A stretch of 14,553 bases of DNA, taken from NCBI GenBank assembly GCA_002424545.1, contig DIKL01000015.1, positions 1-14,553 on the forward strand, in the 5' to 3' direction. Each line of letters starts with the position of its first letter. The stretch's first letter is position 1. Source of the DNA: Syntrophaceae bacterium UBA5619 (lineage in GTDB: Bacteria; Desulfobacterota; Syntrophia; Syntrophales; UBA5619). This document shows positions 7,961 to 14,553 of the stretch, one piece after another. The position numbers and the translations under genes are program-made. The notes under the pieces were generated by a model. The model did not search any database and was not told where the DNA came from. It saw only the letters and a program-made list of their open reading frames with translations.

Positions 7961-8618
7961 AAATCCTTCCGTCGCGAAGACCGATGTGCTGGGACATCCG
8001 GTCGGCCAGTGATGGATTGTGCGTGACCACGATCAACGTGATCCCCTTGGTCCGGTTTAACGAAATTAACATGTCTTCTATCTTCTTTCCGGTTTCCGTG
8101 TCAAGGTTTCCCGTCGGTTCGTCCGCGAGAAGGATCTTCGGTTCGAGGATCAGCGCGCGGGCGAGGGCTACGCGTTGCTGTTCCCCGCCGGAGAGCTCCC
8201 CCGGCTTGTGGGTGATCCGGTCGCCCAGCCCCACATCCTCCAGAATGGCTTCCGCCTGCCGTTTCGCTTCGCCTTTCGTCATCCGCTGGATGAGGGCGGG
8301 CATCATCGCGTTTTCCAGCGCGGTGAATTCCGGCAGGAGATTATGAAACTGAAAAACAAAGCCGATCTGCCGGTTCCGAAAGGCGGCGAGTCTCTTTTCC
8401 GGCCAGCGGAAGACGTCCACGCCGTCGAAGAGCACGCTTCCCGAGGTCGGGTGATCGAGCGTGCCGATGATGTGCATCAGCGTGCTCTTGCCCGCACCGG
8501 AAACCCCGACGATGGCCAGGGACCCCCCTTTGGCGATTTCAAAATCAAGGCCCTTGATGGCTTCGATCCGCTGACCGTCTTTGACGAAGGTTTTCTGGAG
8601 ATTATGAACCTGAATCAT
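7947..8618 (-). CDS. lolD: Lipoprotein-releasing system ATP-binding protein LolD
   Basis: LolD is the ATPase of the LolCDE transporter, which extracts outer-membrane lipoproteins from the inner membrane and passes them to LolA. The 223 residues (233 in E. coli) contain Walker A GVSGAGKST (38-46), Q-loop FQFHNLLPEFTALEN (89-103, the LolD/MacB-subfamily form), signature LSGGEQQR (142-149), Walker B ILLADEP (162-168), D-loop GNLD and switch His200. The gene lies 23 bases after lolC/E and its end overlaps the bamA start by 14 bases, so ribosomes may reinitiate. The adjacent permease separates it from FtsE or MacB ATPases of the same subfamily. Confidence 0.96.
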   Translation of the reverse strand: MIQVHNLQKTFVKDGQRIEAIKGLDFEIAKGGSLAIVGVSGAGKSTLMHIIGTLDHPTSGSVLFDGVDVFRWPEKRLAAFRNRQIGFVFQFHNLLPEFTALENAMMPALIQRMTKGEAKRQAEAILEDVGLGDRITHKPGELSGGEQQRVALARALILEPKILLADEPTGNLDTETGKKIEDMLISLNRTKGITLIVVTHNPSLADRMSQHIGLRDGRIYDRE

Positions 8619-8641
8619 ATCGATCTCTTGCTATTCTATCC

Positions 8642-9919
8642 TCATTCGTAGCGCAACGCCTCCACCGGGTCCAGTCGAGAGGCCCGCCAGGAGGGGTAAA
8701 TGGTCGAAAGAAGGCTGATCAAAAGCGTTCCGAGGATGATGATTCCCACATCCCCATAATTGACCTGGGAGGGGAGTTCGCTCAGATAATAGACATCGCC
8801 CGGGAGGATTTTGAAGCCGAACAGGTTTTCCACAAAGCGGGAGAGGGTCTCCAGATTGAAGGCGACGGCGAGCCCGGCGATGCATCCGAGCAGGGTGCCG
8901 ATTGCCCCCACGATCAGCCCCTGAAAGACGAAGATCTTCATGATTCCCGCCCGGGTGGCGCCCATCGTCTTTAATATCGCTATATCCTTGTTCTTTTCCA
9001 TAACGATCATGATCAGTGCGCTGATGATGTTGAAGGCCGCGACGAGAACGATCAAGGACAGGATGATGAACATGACCCGTTTTTCCAGTTTCAGCGCCGC
9101 AAAAAGGTTCTTGTTCATTTCCATCCAGTTGCGGCCCCAGTAGGGGAATCCCAATTTCTGTTCGATCTGTTTCGCGATCCGGTCGGCCCGGTAGATGTCG
9201 TCGACGCGGATCTCGATCCCGGTCACCATCTCGCCCATGCCCAGGAACTCCTGGCAGTGTTTGAGAGAGATGAAGGCAAGCGTGGAGTCATATTCGAAAA
9301 ATCCGGACTCGAAGATGCCGACCACCAAAAAAGGCTTCATCCGCGGAACCATTCCCATCGGCGTGGCGACGCCGGAAGGGGAGACGACATGAACCGTTTC
9401 GTGGAGAAAAACCCCGAGATTCTTCGCAAGCTCGCGCCCGATGAGGATCCCGGGCAGATCGGCGAATTCCGGCTTCAAACCGGGGAGTTTTCTGCCCTCG
9501 TTTCCGAGGTCTTCGAACTTGCCTTCCCGGATCTTGCCCAAATGGATCACCTTCAGGGCGTCCTCCGTCGAGAGACCCCGCAAGATGATCCCGGTGACGC
9601 TGCTGCCGTTTTTCAGCATCGCCTGACTGTAGATGAAGGGGGTCGCCGCGACGACGCCGGGGACCTGAACGGCCTCCCGCATGACGCGCGGATGGTCCCG
9701 CATCGCGCCGCTGTATTCCATGATGAGGATATGGGAATTGATTCCCAGGATTTTGTTGCGCAAATCGGTCTCGAAGCCGTTCATGACGGCCAGCACGATG
9801 ATCAGCGCCGCGACGCCGAGAAAGATTCCGGCGATCGAGATAAACGTGATGATGGAAACGAACACCTGCTTCCGTCTCGCCCGCAGGTAGCGCAGGCTGA
9901 TAAAAAATTCATAGGCCAT
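8642..9919 (-). CDS. lolC: Lipoprotein-releasing ABC transporter permease LolC/LolE family
   Basis: This is the membrane subunit of the Lol lipoprotein exporter, of the MacB/FtsX superfamily. The 425 residues begin with the family's cytoplasmic motif FFISLRYLRARRKQVFVSIITF. A first membrane helix (about 20-45) leads to a large periplasmic domain (about 47-280), followed by three more helices (about 281-306, 326-355 and 391-411). The loop MEKNKDIAILKTMGATR (307-323) is the expected contact with the ATPase, and the end YPSWRASRLDPVEALRYE is typical of the family. E. coli has two such permeases, LolC and LolE. Only one is in this operon, so it may work as a homodimer (the LolF arrangement) or with a partner encoded elsewhere. 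It starts 37 bases after lysS with a weak ribosome site. Confidence 0.95.
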   Translation of the reverse strand: MAYEFFISLRYLRARRKQVFVSIITFISIAGIFLGVAALIIVLAVMNGFETDLRNKILGINSHILIMEYSGAMRDHPRVMREAVQVPGVVAATPFIYSQAMLKNGSSVTGIILRGLSTEDALKVIHLGKIREGKFEDLGNEGRKLPGLKPEFADLPGILIGRELAKNLGVFLHETVHVVSPSGVATPMGMVPRMKPFLVVGIFESGFFEYDSTLAFISLKHCQEFLGMGEMVTGIEIRVDDIYRADRIAKQIEQKLGFPYWGRNWMEMNKNLFAALKLEKRVMFIILSLIVLVAAFNIISALIMIVMEKNKDIAILKTMGATRAGIMKIFVFQGLIVGAIGTLLGCIAGLAVAFNLETLSRFVENLFGFKILPGDVYYLSELPSQVNYGDVGIIILGTLLISLLSTIYPSWRASRLDPVEALRYE

Positions 9920-9956
9920 GAATGCCGTTCTCGCAATATTCGTTTGGGTGAGGTCT

Positions 9957-11447
9957 CTATTCGTCTCTGGTCCGCAGAAGCGGGAAGAGGATCACATCCC
10001 GGATAGACGCGGAGTCCGTTAAGAGCATGACGAGCCTGTCGATGCCGATGCCCTCCCCTGCCGTCGGCGGCATCCCGCATTCGAGGGCGCCGATGTAATC
10101 CTCATCCATCTCATGGGCCTCCAGATCGCCGGCTTCCCTTTCCCGGAGTTGCATCTCAAACCTGCCGCGCTGGTCGACGGGGTCGTTCAACTCGGAGAAG
10201 GCATTCGCGATCTCCTTGCCGCAGACGTAGAGTTCGAAACGGTCGGTCAGAGTCGGGTCTTCCGCGTTTCTGCGGGAGAGGGGAGAGACGTCTACGGGGT
10301 AATGCGTAATAAAGGTCGGCTGAACGAGATTCTTCTCCACCGTTTCATCGAAGATCGCCATCAGCACCTTGCCGGGCGGATCGCTCTTCTTCACCTCGAT
10401 CCCCAGTTTCCGGGCATGATCGGCCATCCGGACGCCGTCGTCGACGACGGTCCTTTCCACCCCTCCGATTTCCACGATCGCATCGCGGACGGTCAGACGC
10501 CTCCACGGCGGGGTCAGGTTGATCTCTTTTCCCTGATAGTTGAAACGGAGCGAATCGAAAAGGTTTTGGGCGACAAAAACGAACAGCTCTTCCGTCATCT
10601 TCATCAGGTCTTCGTAGGTCGCATAGGCTTGGTAGAACTCCATCATCGTAAATTCGGGGTTGTGGAAGGTGGAGATCCCTTCGTTCCGGAAGTTCCGGTT
10701 GATCTCGAAAACCCGCTCCAGGCCGCCGGTGATCAGTCGCTTGAGGTAAAGCTCGGGGGCGATTCGGAGAAAGAGGTTGATCCCGAGCGCGTTGTGAAAG
10801 GTCTTGAACGGTCGCGCGACGGCGCCGCCGGCCTTGGGCTGCATCATCGGGGTTTCCACCTCCAGGAAATCCCGCTCCTCCATGAACCGCCGGATCAGGC
10901 TGATGATCCGGCTTCGCTGATGGAAAACCTTGCGAACTTCGGGATTGACGATCAGGTCGAGGTGACGCTGACGGTAACGGATCTCGATGTCCGTGAGACC
11001 GTGCCACTTCTCCGGCAGGGAACGGAGCGATTTGGAGAGCAGCCGCAGGCCGTTCTCCTCGACGTCGATCGTCAATTCTCCGGTTCGGGTTTTGAAAACC
11101 CGCCCGGCAAGCCAGACGATGTCGCCGATATCGAGCCGCTTGAACAAAGCAAAGGCCCGCTCGCCCACCTGGTTTTTTCGGAGAAAGGCCTGGAGCCGTC
11201 CCTTGCGGTCCTGGATGCTGATGAAGGCGCCCTTGCCGAAATCGCGGACAGCCATCAGACGGCCCGCGAGGGTGAATCGTTCCGTAACCATTTCCAGCGC
11301 TTCAGGGGTCATTTGCCCGTATCGCTCGCTGATCGCCGCCGTGGTTTCTCCGACGCGGGCGTCGTTGGGATAGAGGTCGATTCCGTCGGCCTTCAGGGAA
11401 TCGATCTTCTCTCTGCGTTTCTTTAGAAGTTCACTTATTTCATCCAT
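9957..11447 (-). CDS. lysS: Lysyl-tRNA synthetase, class II
   Basis: LysS charges tRNA-Lys with lysine in the cytosol. The 496 residues (505 in E. coli) show an N-terminal OB-fold anticodon-binding domain (about 57-135; LAGRLMAVRDFGKGAFISIQD), then the class II core. Motif 1 is around 182-201 (ending FLEVETPMM), motif 2 around 246-272 (FEINRNFRNEGISTFHNPEFTMMEF), and motif 3 at 464-476 (GEGIGIDRLVMLL). KEIANAFSELNDP (411-423) is also characteristic. The frame stays open far upstream, across the promoter region, but ATG at 11445-11447 was chosen: it has a GAGGAA site 3 bases upstream and gives the usual MDEISELLKKRREK beginning. It is the first gene of the envelope block and is transcribed away from ssb. 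Confidence 0.97.
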   Translation of the reverse strand: MDEISELLKKRREKIDSLKADGIDLYPNDARVGETTAAISERYGQMTPEALEMVTERFTLAGRLMAVRDFGKGAFISIQDRKGRLQAFLRKNQVGERAFALFKRLDIGDIVWLAGRVFKTRTGELTIDVEENGLRLLSKSLRSLPEKWHGLTDIEIRYRQRHLDLIVNPEVRKVFHQRSRIISLIRRFMEERDFLEVETPMMQPKAGGAVARPFKTFHNALGINLFLRIAPELYLKRLITGGLERVFEINRNFRNEGISTFHNPEFTMMEFYQAYATYEDLMKMTEELFVFVAQNLFDSLRFNYQGKEINLTPPWRRLTVRDAIVEIGGVERTVVDDGVRMADHARKLGIEVKKSDPPGKVLMAIFDETVEKNLVQPTFITHYPVDVSPLSRRNAEDPTLTDRFELYVCGKEIANAFSELNDPVDQRGRFEMQLREREAGDLEAHEMDEDYIGALECGMPPTAGEGIGIDRLVMLLTDSASIRDVILFPLLRTRDE

Positions 11448-11486
11448 GTTTCCTCGACCGTGTCCATTTGATATAAACTGGAATCG

Positions 11487-11513
11487 ACTATATTTTTTTT
11501 CCGTAATAGTCAA
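11487..11513 (-). promoter_or_regulatory. Candidate promoter of the lysS-envelope operon
   Basis: On the minus strand a TTGACT -35 box (11508-11513) is followed by a 15-base spacer containing eight A residues, then a TATAGT -10 box (11487-11492). Both boxes are good, but the spacer is two bases shorter than the optimum, so strength is uncertain. The start point would fall about 11480, giving a 5' leader of about 33 bases before lysS. It is the only reasonable candidate I found for the ten-gene block. Confidence 0.45.
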
Positions 11514-11630
11514 GGATGAATTGAGATGCCGGCTGCGGACCGGGAAGGAAGACGGCGACTTTTTGAAGACCCTTTCGCAATCCGGTTGCCCGGCCGAGGG
11601 GGCAGATGATGATGGGCAGCCACTTTCGTG

Positions 11631-11659
11631 TTGCGGCCGGTGGGGGTTTTGTGTATGAT
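11631..11659 (+). promoter_or_regulatory. Sigma-70-type promoter of ssb
   Basis: TTGCGG (11631-11636) and TATGAT (11654-11659) are separated by exactly 17 bases. Transcription would start near 11666, about 29 bases before the ssb ATG. The divergent lysS promoter candidate lies about 120 bases away, leaving room for a shared regulator site, though I see no clear operator between them. Confidence 0.65.
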
Positions 11660-11694
11660 CGGATCCACAGAATGGTTTTTCAAAGGGGGAGACG

Positions 11695-12111
11695 ATGATC
11701 AACAAGGCGATCTTGGTGGGCAGGTTGGGTGCGGACCCGGAAGTGCGGTATACGCCGGATGGGGCGATGGTGACCAATTTCCGGATAGCGACGGACGAGC
11801 AGAGGAAGGACAAGAACGGAGAGAAGGTTCAGAAAACCGAGTGGCATCGAATCGTTGCCTTCGGGAAATTGGCCGAGATCTGCGGCAAGTACCTCGTCAA
11901 GGGGAAGCTGGTTTATCTCGAAGGGCGCTTGCAGACAAGGGGTTGGGAGGACAAGGAAGGAAACAAACGGTCCACGACGGAGATCGTCGCCACCAATATG
12001 CAAATGCTCGATTCGAAGGGTCAACGGAGCCAGGATACGTCACAGGAGGAGCCGCCGCTTTCTTCGCCCGGTGCGGACGCGCCCCTCTCCGAGGAGGACG
12101 TTCCGTTTTAG
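11695..12111 (+). CDS. ssb: Single-stranded DNA-binding protein SSB
   Basis: SSB coats single-stranded DNA in replication, recombination and repair, and recruits partner proteins through its acidic tip. The 138 residues begin [20 protein letters not shown] and form one OB fold (about 1-107). [14 protein letters not shown] (48-61) and [17 protein letters not shown] (73-89) match bacterial SSBs. A short, flexible Ser/Pro/Gln linker follows, and the tail ends SEEDVPF, equivalent to the partner-binding DDDIPF of E. coli. The ATG has a strong AGGGGGA site at good spacing, and a well-spaced promoter lies upstream. The linker is shorter than in E. coli (178 residues in total). The gene converges on tatA with 6 bases between stops. 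Confidence 0.97.
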   Translation: MINKAILVGRLGADPEVRYTPDGAMVTNFRIATDEQRKDKNGEKVQKTEWHRIVAFGKLAEICGKYLVKGKLVYLEGRLQTRGWEDKEGNKRSTTEIVATNMQMLDSKGQRSQDTSQEEPPLSSPGADAPLSEEDVPF

Positions 12112-12117
12112 CGGGAT

Positions 12118-12312
12118 TCAGGGCTTCTTCTCGTCCGCTTTCTTTTCGGTGTTCGGTGTGACGTCGATCTCGTTCGGCTCGCGGGTGGCCTTCTTGAAAT
12201 TCTTGATCCCCCGTCCCAGTGCCCCGCCGATCTCAGGAAGCTTGCCGGCGCCGAAGATGATCAGGATGATCACCAGAATAATCAGCAGCTCGGGCATACC
12301 TATTCCAAACAT
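12118..12312 (-). CDS. tatA: Twin-arginine translocase subunit TatA/TatE family
   Basis: TatA forms the variable-size assembly through which folded twin-arginine proteins cross the inner membrane. The 64-residue product has the standard plan: a short N-terminal membrane helix ([15 protein letters not shown], about 6-20), the conserved FG hinge (20-21), an amphipathic helix with [19 protein letters not shown] (24-42), and a charged, disordered tail. The start at 12310-12312 has AGAAG and GAGGATGAG sequences just upstream. The gene is not beside tatB or tatC here, and a TatA-only unit with its own promoter is common outside the enterics. TatA and TatE cannot be told apart by sequence. Confidence 0.93.
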   Translation of the reverse strand: MFGIGMPELLIILVIILIIFGAGKLPEIGGALGRGIKNFKKATREPNEIDVTPNTEKKADEKKP

Positions 12313-12349
12313 ATCTTCTCATCCTCATTGCTTTCGTTTCTTGCGGTCA

Positions 12350-12378
12350 ATCTTAGACGATCGTTCGCGCATTGTCAA
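12350..12378 (-). promoter_or_regulatory. Near-consensus sigma-70 promoter of tatA
   Basis: On the minus strand TTGACA (12373-12378, a perfect -35 box) is separated by 17 bases from TAAGAT (12350-12355, -10 box). The predicted start is about 12343, roughly 31 bases before the tatA ATG. The -35 box begins only 13 bases after the stop of the upstream rodZ-like gene, so tatA can be transcribed independently of it. Confidence 0.75.
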
Positions 12379-12390
12379 ACTGGAACTTAC

Positions 12391-13251
12391 TCAGGGTTTT
12401 TTCTGCGAATCCTTCTCGGGCAAACGGATATGGATGATCTGCCCCGGTTTTCCAAGGCTTCCCAGCGGCTTTCCCTGAAAGGTGAGATGGATCCCCCCTG
12501 CGTTCCCGATGTCGAGCAGGAAGAACTCGGAGGCCATTCGCTCGATTCTCTCGCCCGGTTTCAGGAGGACCTGATACGGGGGGTTTTGGTCTTCCGTGAT
12601 TCGAATCCAGGTCAGTTCTCGGGCGTCGAAGACGAGATGGTACATCTTTCCCGCGGGGGAGACGGCGGGAATCGTCGTCTTTTCCAATGAGACCGGGGGG
12701 GCGGCCGAAACCGGGTTCATTTCCGGGGCCGGCGGGGTTGAGGTTGAGACGGTCGCGGTGTTTTCCGCAACGGGCGTCGCCGGTTCCGGTGACGATTCGA
12801 CCGCTGCGGCAGGAGCGGATGAAGGCGGACTCCCGGCCTGGTCATACAGGAAGAGCGCCGAGACCAGAATTCCCGCGAGGATCACTGCCGCAAGGCTCAT
12901 GAAAAGGAACGGGTAACGCCGATTGGCTTCCGGCCAAGGTTTCTGAACTTTTTTCTCCTCCGAAGGCGGATGGAGAGTGTCCAAGTGTCTTGCATAACGG
13001 TCGAGAATCGGTTTTTCGTCGATCCCGACCGCGCGGGCGTATTTTCGGATGAAATTTCGCGCATAAACGGGAGGCGGAAGACGGTCAAAATCGCCCTGTT
13101 CCAATGCCTCGAGATTGATGATGCTGACCCGTGTCCTATCGAAGACGTCAGGCAGAGAAAGACCGCGCTCCTCGCGCACGCTTTTCAAATCCTGAATGCC
13201 CTGCTGCGGAGACGGTGTCTCTCCCGTTGAAATGTCTTTCTCCTCGTTCAT
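12391..13251 (-). CDS. rodZ: RodZ-like helix-turn-helix membrane protein (cell-shape family)
   Basis: RodZ links MreB filaments to the rod-shape cell-wall machinery at the inner membrane. The 286-residue product has that plan: a cytoplasmic Xre-type helix-turn-helix domain (about 18-82; LKSVREERGLSLPDVFDRTRVS ... GDFDRLPPPVYARNFIRKYARAVG). A basic linker and a single membrane helix (114-136) follow, then a Pro/Ala/Ser/Thr-rich periplasmic linker (137-200) and a C-terminal beta-rich domain (202-277; LVFDARELTWIRI ... LKPGERIERMA) matching the DUF4115 type. ATG at 13249-13251 was preferred over one 14 codons upstream because AGGATAGGTGG precedes it. No mre or rod genes are nearby. Other membrane-bound HTH proteins share this plan, so RodZ function is likely rather than certain. 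Confidence 0.82.
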   Translation of the reverse strand: MNEEKDISTGETPSPQQGIQDLKSVREERGLSLPDVFDRTRVSIINLEALEQGDFDRLPPPVYARNFIRKYARAVGIDEKPILDRYARHLDTLHPPSEEKKVQKPWPEANRRYPFLFMSLAAVILAGILVSALFLYDQAGSPPSSAPAAAVESSPEPATPVAENTATVSTSTPPAPEMNPVSAAPPVSLEKTTIPAVSPAGKMYHLVFDARELTWIRITEDQNPPYQVLLKPGERIERMASEFFLLDIGNAGGIHLTFQGKPLGSLGKPGQIIHIRLPEKDSQKKP

Positions 13252-13280
13252 GCCACCTATCCTCTTGTAAACCATCGATA

Positions 13281-13309
13281 CCATTAGCACCATTTCGGCG
13301 GACGCGCAA
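13281..13309 (-). promoter_or_regulatory. Weak candidate promoter of the rodZ-like gene
   Basis: On the minus strand TTGCGC (13304-13309) and TAATGG (13281-13286) are separated by 17 bases. The start would fall near 13275, leaving a leader of about 24 bases before the chosen ATG. Each box deviates from consensus, so this is tentative. A-rich tracts on the same strand at about 13363-13381 are too far upstream to be a normal UP element. Confidence 0.35.
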
Positions 13310-13425
13310 CAGAAAGATGATGGACGCTACGATGTCGATCGCCGGAGCGCCAAAGTTCGGGCTGGTTTTTTGTCTTTTTTTGTGATGGGATGACCCGCAA
13401 AATTTGGATGGAAAGGCGGGAAACC

Positions 13426-14217
13426 ATGGATCGGTATCGGGAATTCATCGAGGAGACCATCCGGGAGGCGGGAAGTTTCCTCCGGGAGAGGATCGGCGAA
13501 TGTCACACGGTGGAGTACAAGGGAGATATCAACCTGGTCACCGAAGCGGATCGCCTTTCCGAGGCGCTGATCATCAAACGGATCCGAAGCCGTTATCCCG
13601 AACACGGCATCCTGGCGGAAGAGTCCGCGGAGACGGGAAACGGATCCCCTTTTCGCTGGATCATCGATCCGCTCGACGGAACGACGAACTACGCCCACGG
13701 CTATCCGGTCTTCTGCGTCTCCATCGCTCTGGAGTGCGAAGGGACGATCCGACTCGGCGCCGTCTACAACCCGATGATGAACGAACTGTTCATTGCGGAG
13801 AGGGGAAAGGGCGCCTTTCTGAACGGCCGGCGTCTGACCGTATCCCGAACGGCGGAGCTGTCCCGTAGTCTATTGGCGACCGGATTTCCCTATGATCTCA
13901 GGGAAGACCGGAACAACAACATCAATTACTTCGAGGCGATGGCCATGAACGCCCAGGCGGTCCGCCGGGCCGGATCGGCCGCCTTTGATCTGGCCTGTCT
14001 TGCGGCGGGCCGGTTCGACGGCTTCTGGGAGCTGAAATTGATGCCCTGGGACATGGCGGCCGGCCTCCTCCTCGTTCAGGAGGCGGGAGGCATCGTGACC
14101 GACCTGTGGGGCGGCCCCTTTTCGCTGACGTCGCCGAATATCCTTGCATCCAACGGCCTGATCCATGCGGAGATGTCCCGTCTGCTTCGCGGGACCGATC
14201 CGCTCTACAATCCTTGA
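13426..14217 (+). CDS. Inositol-1-monophosphatase family protein (SuhB-like)
   Basis: This belongs to the metal-dependent inositol monophosphatase superfamily, which removes phosphate from inositol phosphates and related sugars (SuhB, CysQ, archaeal FBPase/IMPase). The 263 residues contain GDINLVTEADRLSE (33-46), ILAEES (62-67, metal ligand Glu65), WIIDPLDGTTNYAHGYP (78-94, metal ligands Asp81 and Asp84) and WELKLMPWDMAAG (201-213, Asp209). All key metal-binding residues are intact. The ELK/WD spacing and DPLDGTTN resemble SuhB-type enzymes more than CysQ. Three in-frame ATGs are possible (13390, 13408 and 13426). The last was chosen because an AGGCGGG site precedes it and MDRYREFIEE matches the family's usual start. 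It is divergent from the rodZ-like gene and shows no clear promoter of its own. The physiological substrate cannot be told from sequence. Confidence 0.92.
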   Translation: MDRYREFIEETIREAGSFLRERIGECHTVEYKGDINLVTEADRLSEALIIKRIRSRYPEHGILAEESAETGNGSPFRWIIDPLDGTTNYAHGYPVFCVSIALECEGTIRLGAVYNPMMNELFIAERGKGAFLNGRRLTVSRTAELSRSLLATGFPYDLREDRNNNINYFEAMAMNAQAVRRAGSAAFDLACLAAGRFDGFWELKLMPWDMAAGLLLVQEAGGIVTDLWGGPFSLTSPNILASNGLIHAEMSRLLRGTDPLYNP

Positions 14218-14395
14218 CGGACCGTTGACCCGGAAAGCATCCCGCGATCCAAAACATTCATCCTCGGCGTGCCCTGCGAACCGCTCCACCAGGCGGATTT
14301 CCAGGACTGTCCCGCTCTCCGGTTCTTGTACGCCCGGCGTCCGATCATTTTTGATCCGCCTCACATAGCCCCGAAACTGTTCGGCTGCCCCCGAC

Positions 14396-14423
14396 TTGAC
14401 AACCCAAAATCGATGGCTATATT
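14396..14423 (+). promoter_or_regulatory. Near-consensus rightward promoter with no gene visible behind it
   Basis: TTGACA (14396-14401) and TATATT (14418-14423) are separated by 16 bases, a strong match to the sigma-70 consensus. Transcription would start near 14430 and run off the right edge, so the target is probably a gene or small RNA beyond 14553. No start codon with a ribosome site follows within the window. Confidence 0.55.
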
Positions 14424-14427
14424 AAAC

Positions 14428-14437
14428 CCGAATTCGG
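14428..14437. repeat. Perfect 10-base palindrome CCGAATTCGG at the predicted start point
   Basis: The palindrome begins 5 bases after the -10 box of the rightward promoter candidate and covers its expected start point. That position suits an operator for a repressor, but the symmetry does not extend beyond 10 bases and it may be chance. Confidence 0.3.
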
Positions 14438-14531
14438 TAAGATCACAGCATTATCATGGTGTTGGATTTACTCAGGTCGATACGCATGTTGTTGACGTTC
14501 GGCCGATCCGATCCTTAAAGAATAAACGATT

Positions 14532-14550
14532 GATGACCTCGTAAAAAGTC
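14532..14550. repeat. Possible terminus of a dispersed repeat, at window edge
   Basis: The last bases contain gatgacctcgtaaaaagtc. From memory, related sequences recur at the ends of short inverted-repeat elements in deltaproteobacterial genomes. No second copy or inverted partner is present inside the window, so this is a suggestion only. Confidence 0.25.
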
Positions 14551-14553
14551 AAA

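Larger units (their letters stand above)
14218..14553. other. Intergenic region at right edge without a supported gene
   Basis: No convincing protein, RNA gene or terminator hairpin was found in these 336 bases. Open frames exist on both strands, but they lack ribosome sites, have no recognisable family character, or run antisense into the phosphatase gene. The right half holds a promoter-like sequence, a palindrome and an edge motif, listed separately. The left half (to about 14390) shows nothing I can name. Confidence 0.5.

Noticed and set aside
10113-11426. Long plus-strand open frame (437 codons) opposite lysS
   Set aside because: It is fully antisense to a clear lysyl-tRNA synthetase, has no recognisable family character, and is the kind of frame GC-rich codon bias creates.
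11446-11658. 70-codon plus-strand frame upstream of ssb
   Set aside because: It overlaps both promoter candidates, starts antisense to the lysS ribosome site, and shows no family features.
11448-11813. N-terminal extension of lysS by 122 codons
   Set aside because: The extension crosses the promoter region and runs antisense to ssb. The internal ATG has a good ribosome site and the normal family start.
12100-12125. Bidirectional terminator between ssb and tatA
   Set aside because: Only 6 bases separate the stops and no hairpin with a T tract is visible on either strand.
13340-13385. T-rich run between the rodZ-like and phosphatase genes as a terminator
   Set aside because: The stem before it is weak, and no plus-strand gene ends nearby that would need termination.
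13870-14364. Minus-strand frame (164 codons, GTG start) entering from the right-hand intergenic region
   Set aside because: Its first 50 residues look somewhat protein-like, but the rest is antisense to the phosphatase, there is no ribosome site, and no family was recognised. A gene relic cannot be excluded.
14456-14518. 20-codon open frame (MVLDLLRSIRMLLTFGRSDP) after the rightward promoter
   Set aside because: No ribosome site precedes it and the length is well within chance expectation.

Overview
The window looks like chromosomal DNA of a Gram-negative (diderm) bacterium. Moderately high GC, and an envelope gene order lysS-lolC-lolD-bamA-skp-lpxD-lpxA-oxidoreductase-lpxB-msbA, point to the Desulfobacterota (former Deltaproteobacteria), perhaps near the Syntrophia. 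This placement rests on gene order and protein character, not on a search. I see no rRNA, tRNA, CRISPR array, prophage or insertion sequence.

Layout. Positions 1-11447 hold one minus-strand, head-to-tail block of ten genes, read from right to left: lysS (lysyl-tRNA synthetase), lolC/E and lolD (lipoprotein release ABC transporter), bamA (outer-membrane protein insertase), skp/ompH (periplasmic chaperone), lpxD, lpxA, a Gfo/Idh/MocA-family oxidoreductase, lpxB and the first 238 codons of msbA (lipid A flippase), which runs off the left edge. Junctions are tight: ATGA and GTGA overlaps, one 14-base overlap, and gaps of 11 to 63 bases. No internal promoter or terminator was recognised, so it is probably one operon read from a promoter just upstream of lysS. 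It joins the three arms of outer-membrane building: lipoprotein sorting, beta-barrel assembly, and lipid A synthesis and export.

Positions 11448-11694 form a divergent regulatory region between lysS and ssb, with a good sigma-70-type promoter for ssb and a weaker candidate for lysS. ssb (plus strand) converges on tatA (minus strand) with only 6 bases between the stop codons. tatA has its own near-consensus promoter. Next comes a rodZ-like gene (minus strand), then a divergent inositol-monophosphatase/SuhB-family gene (plus strand). The last 336 bases hold no supported gene, but they contain a near-consensus rightward promoter, a 10-base palindrome at its expected start point, and at the extreme edge a motif that may be the end of a dispersed repeat.

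Points worth a second look: (1) BamA carries an extra CsgG/FlgO/TolB-N-like alpha/beta domain of about 130 residues between the signal peptide and the first POTRA; (2) an oxidoreductase of the family that includes GnnA sits inside the lipid A operon between lpxA and lpxB, while fabZ and lpxI/lpxH are not in the cluster, so an altered lipid A sugar is possible but unproven; (3) lpxD starts with TTG, and lpxB and msbA with GTG; (4) the right-edge promoter has no recognisable gene behind it inside the window.
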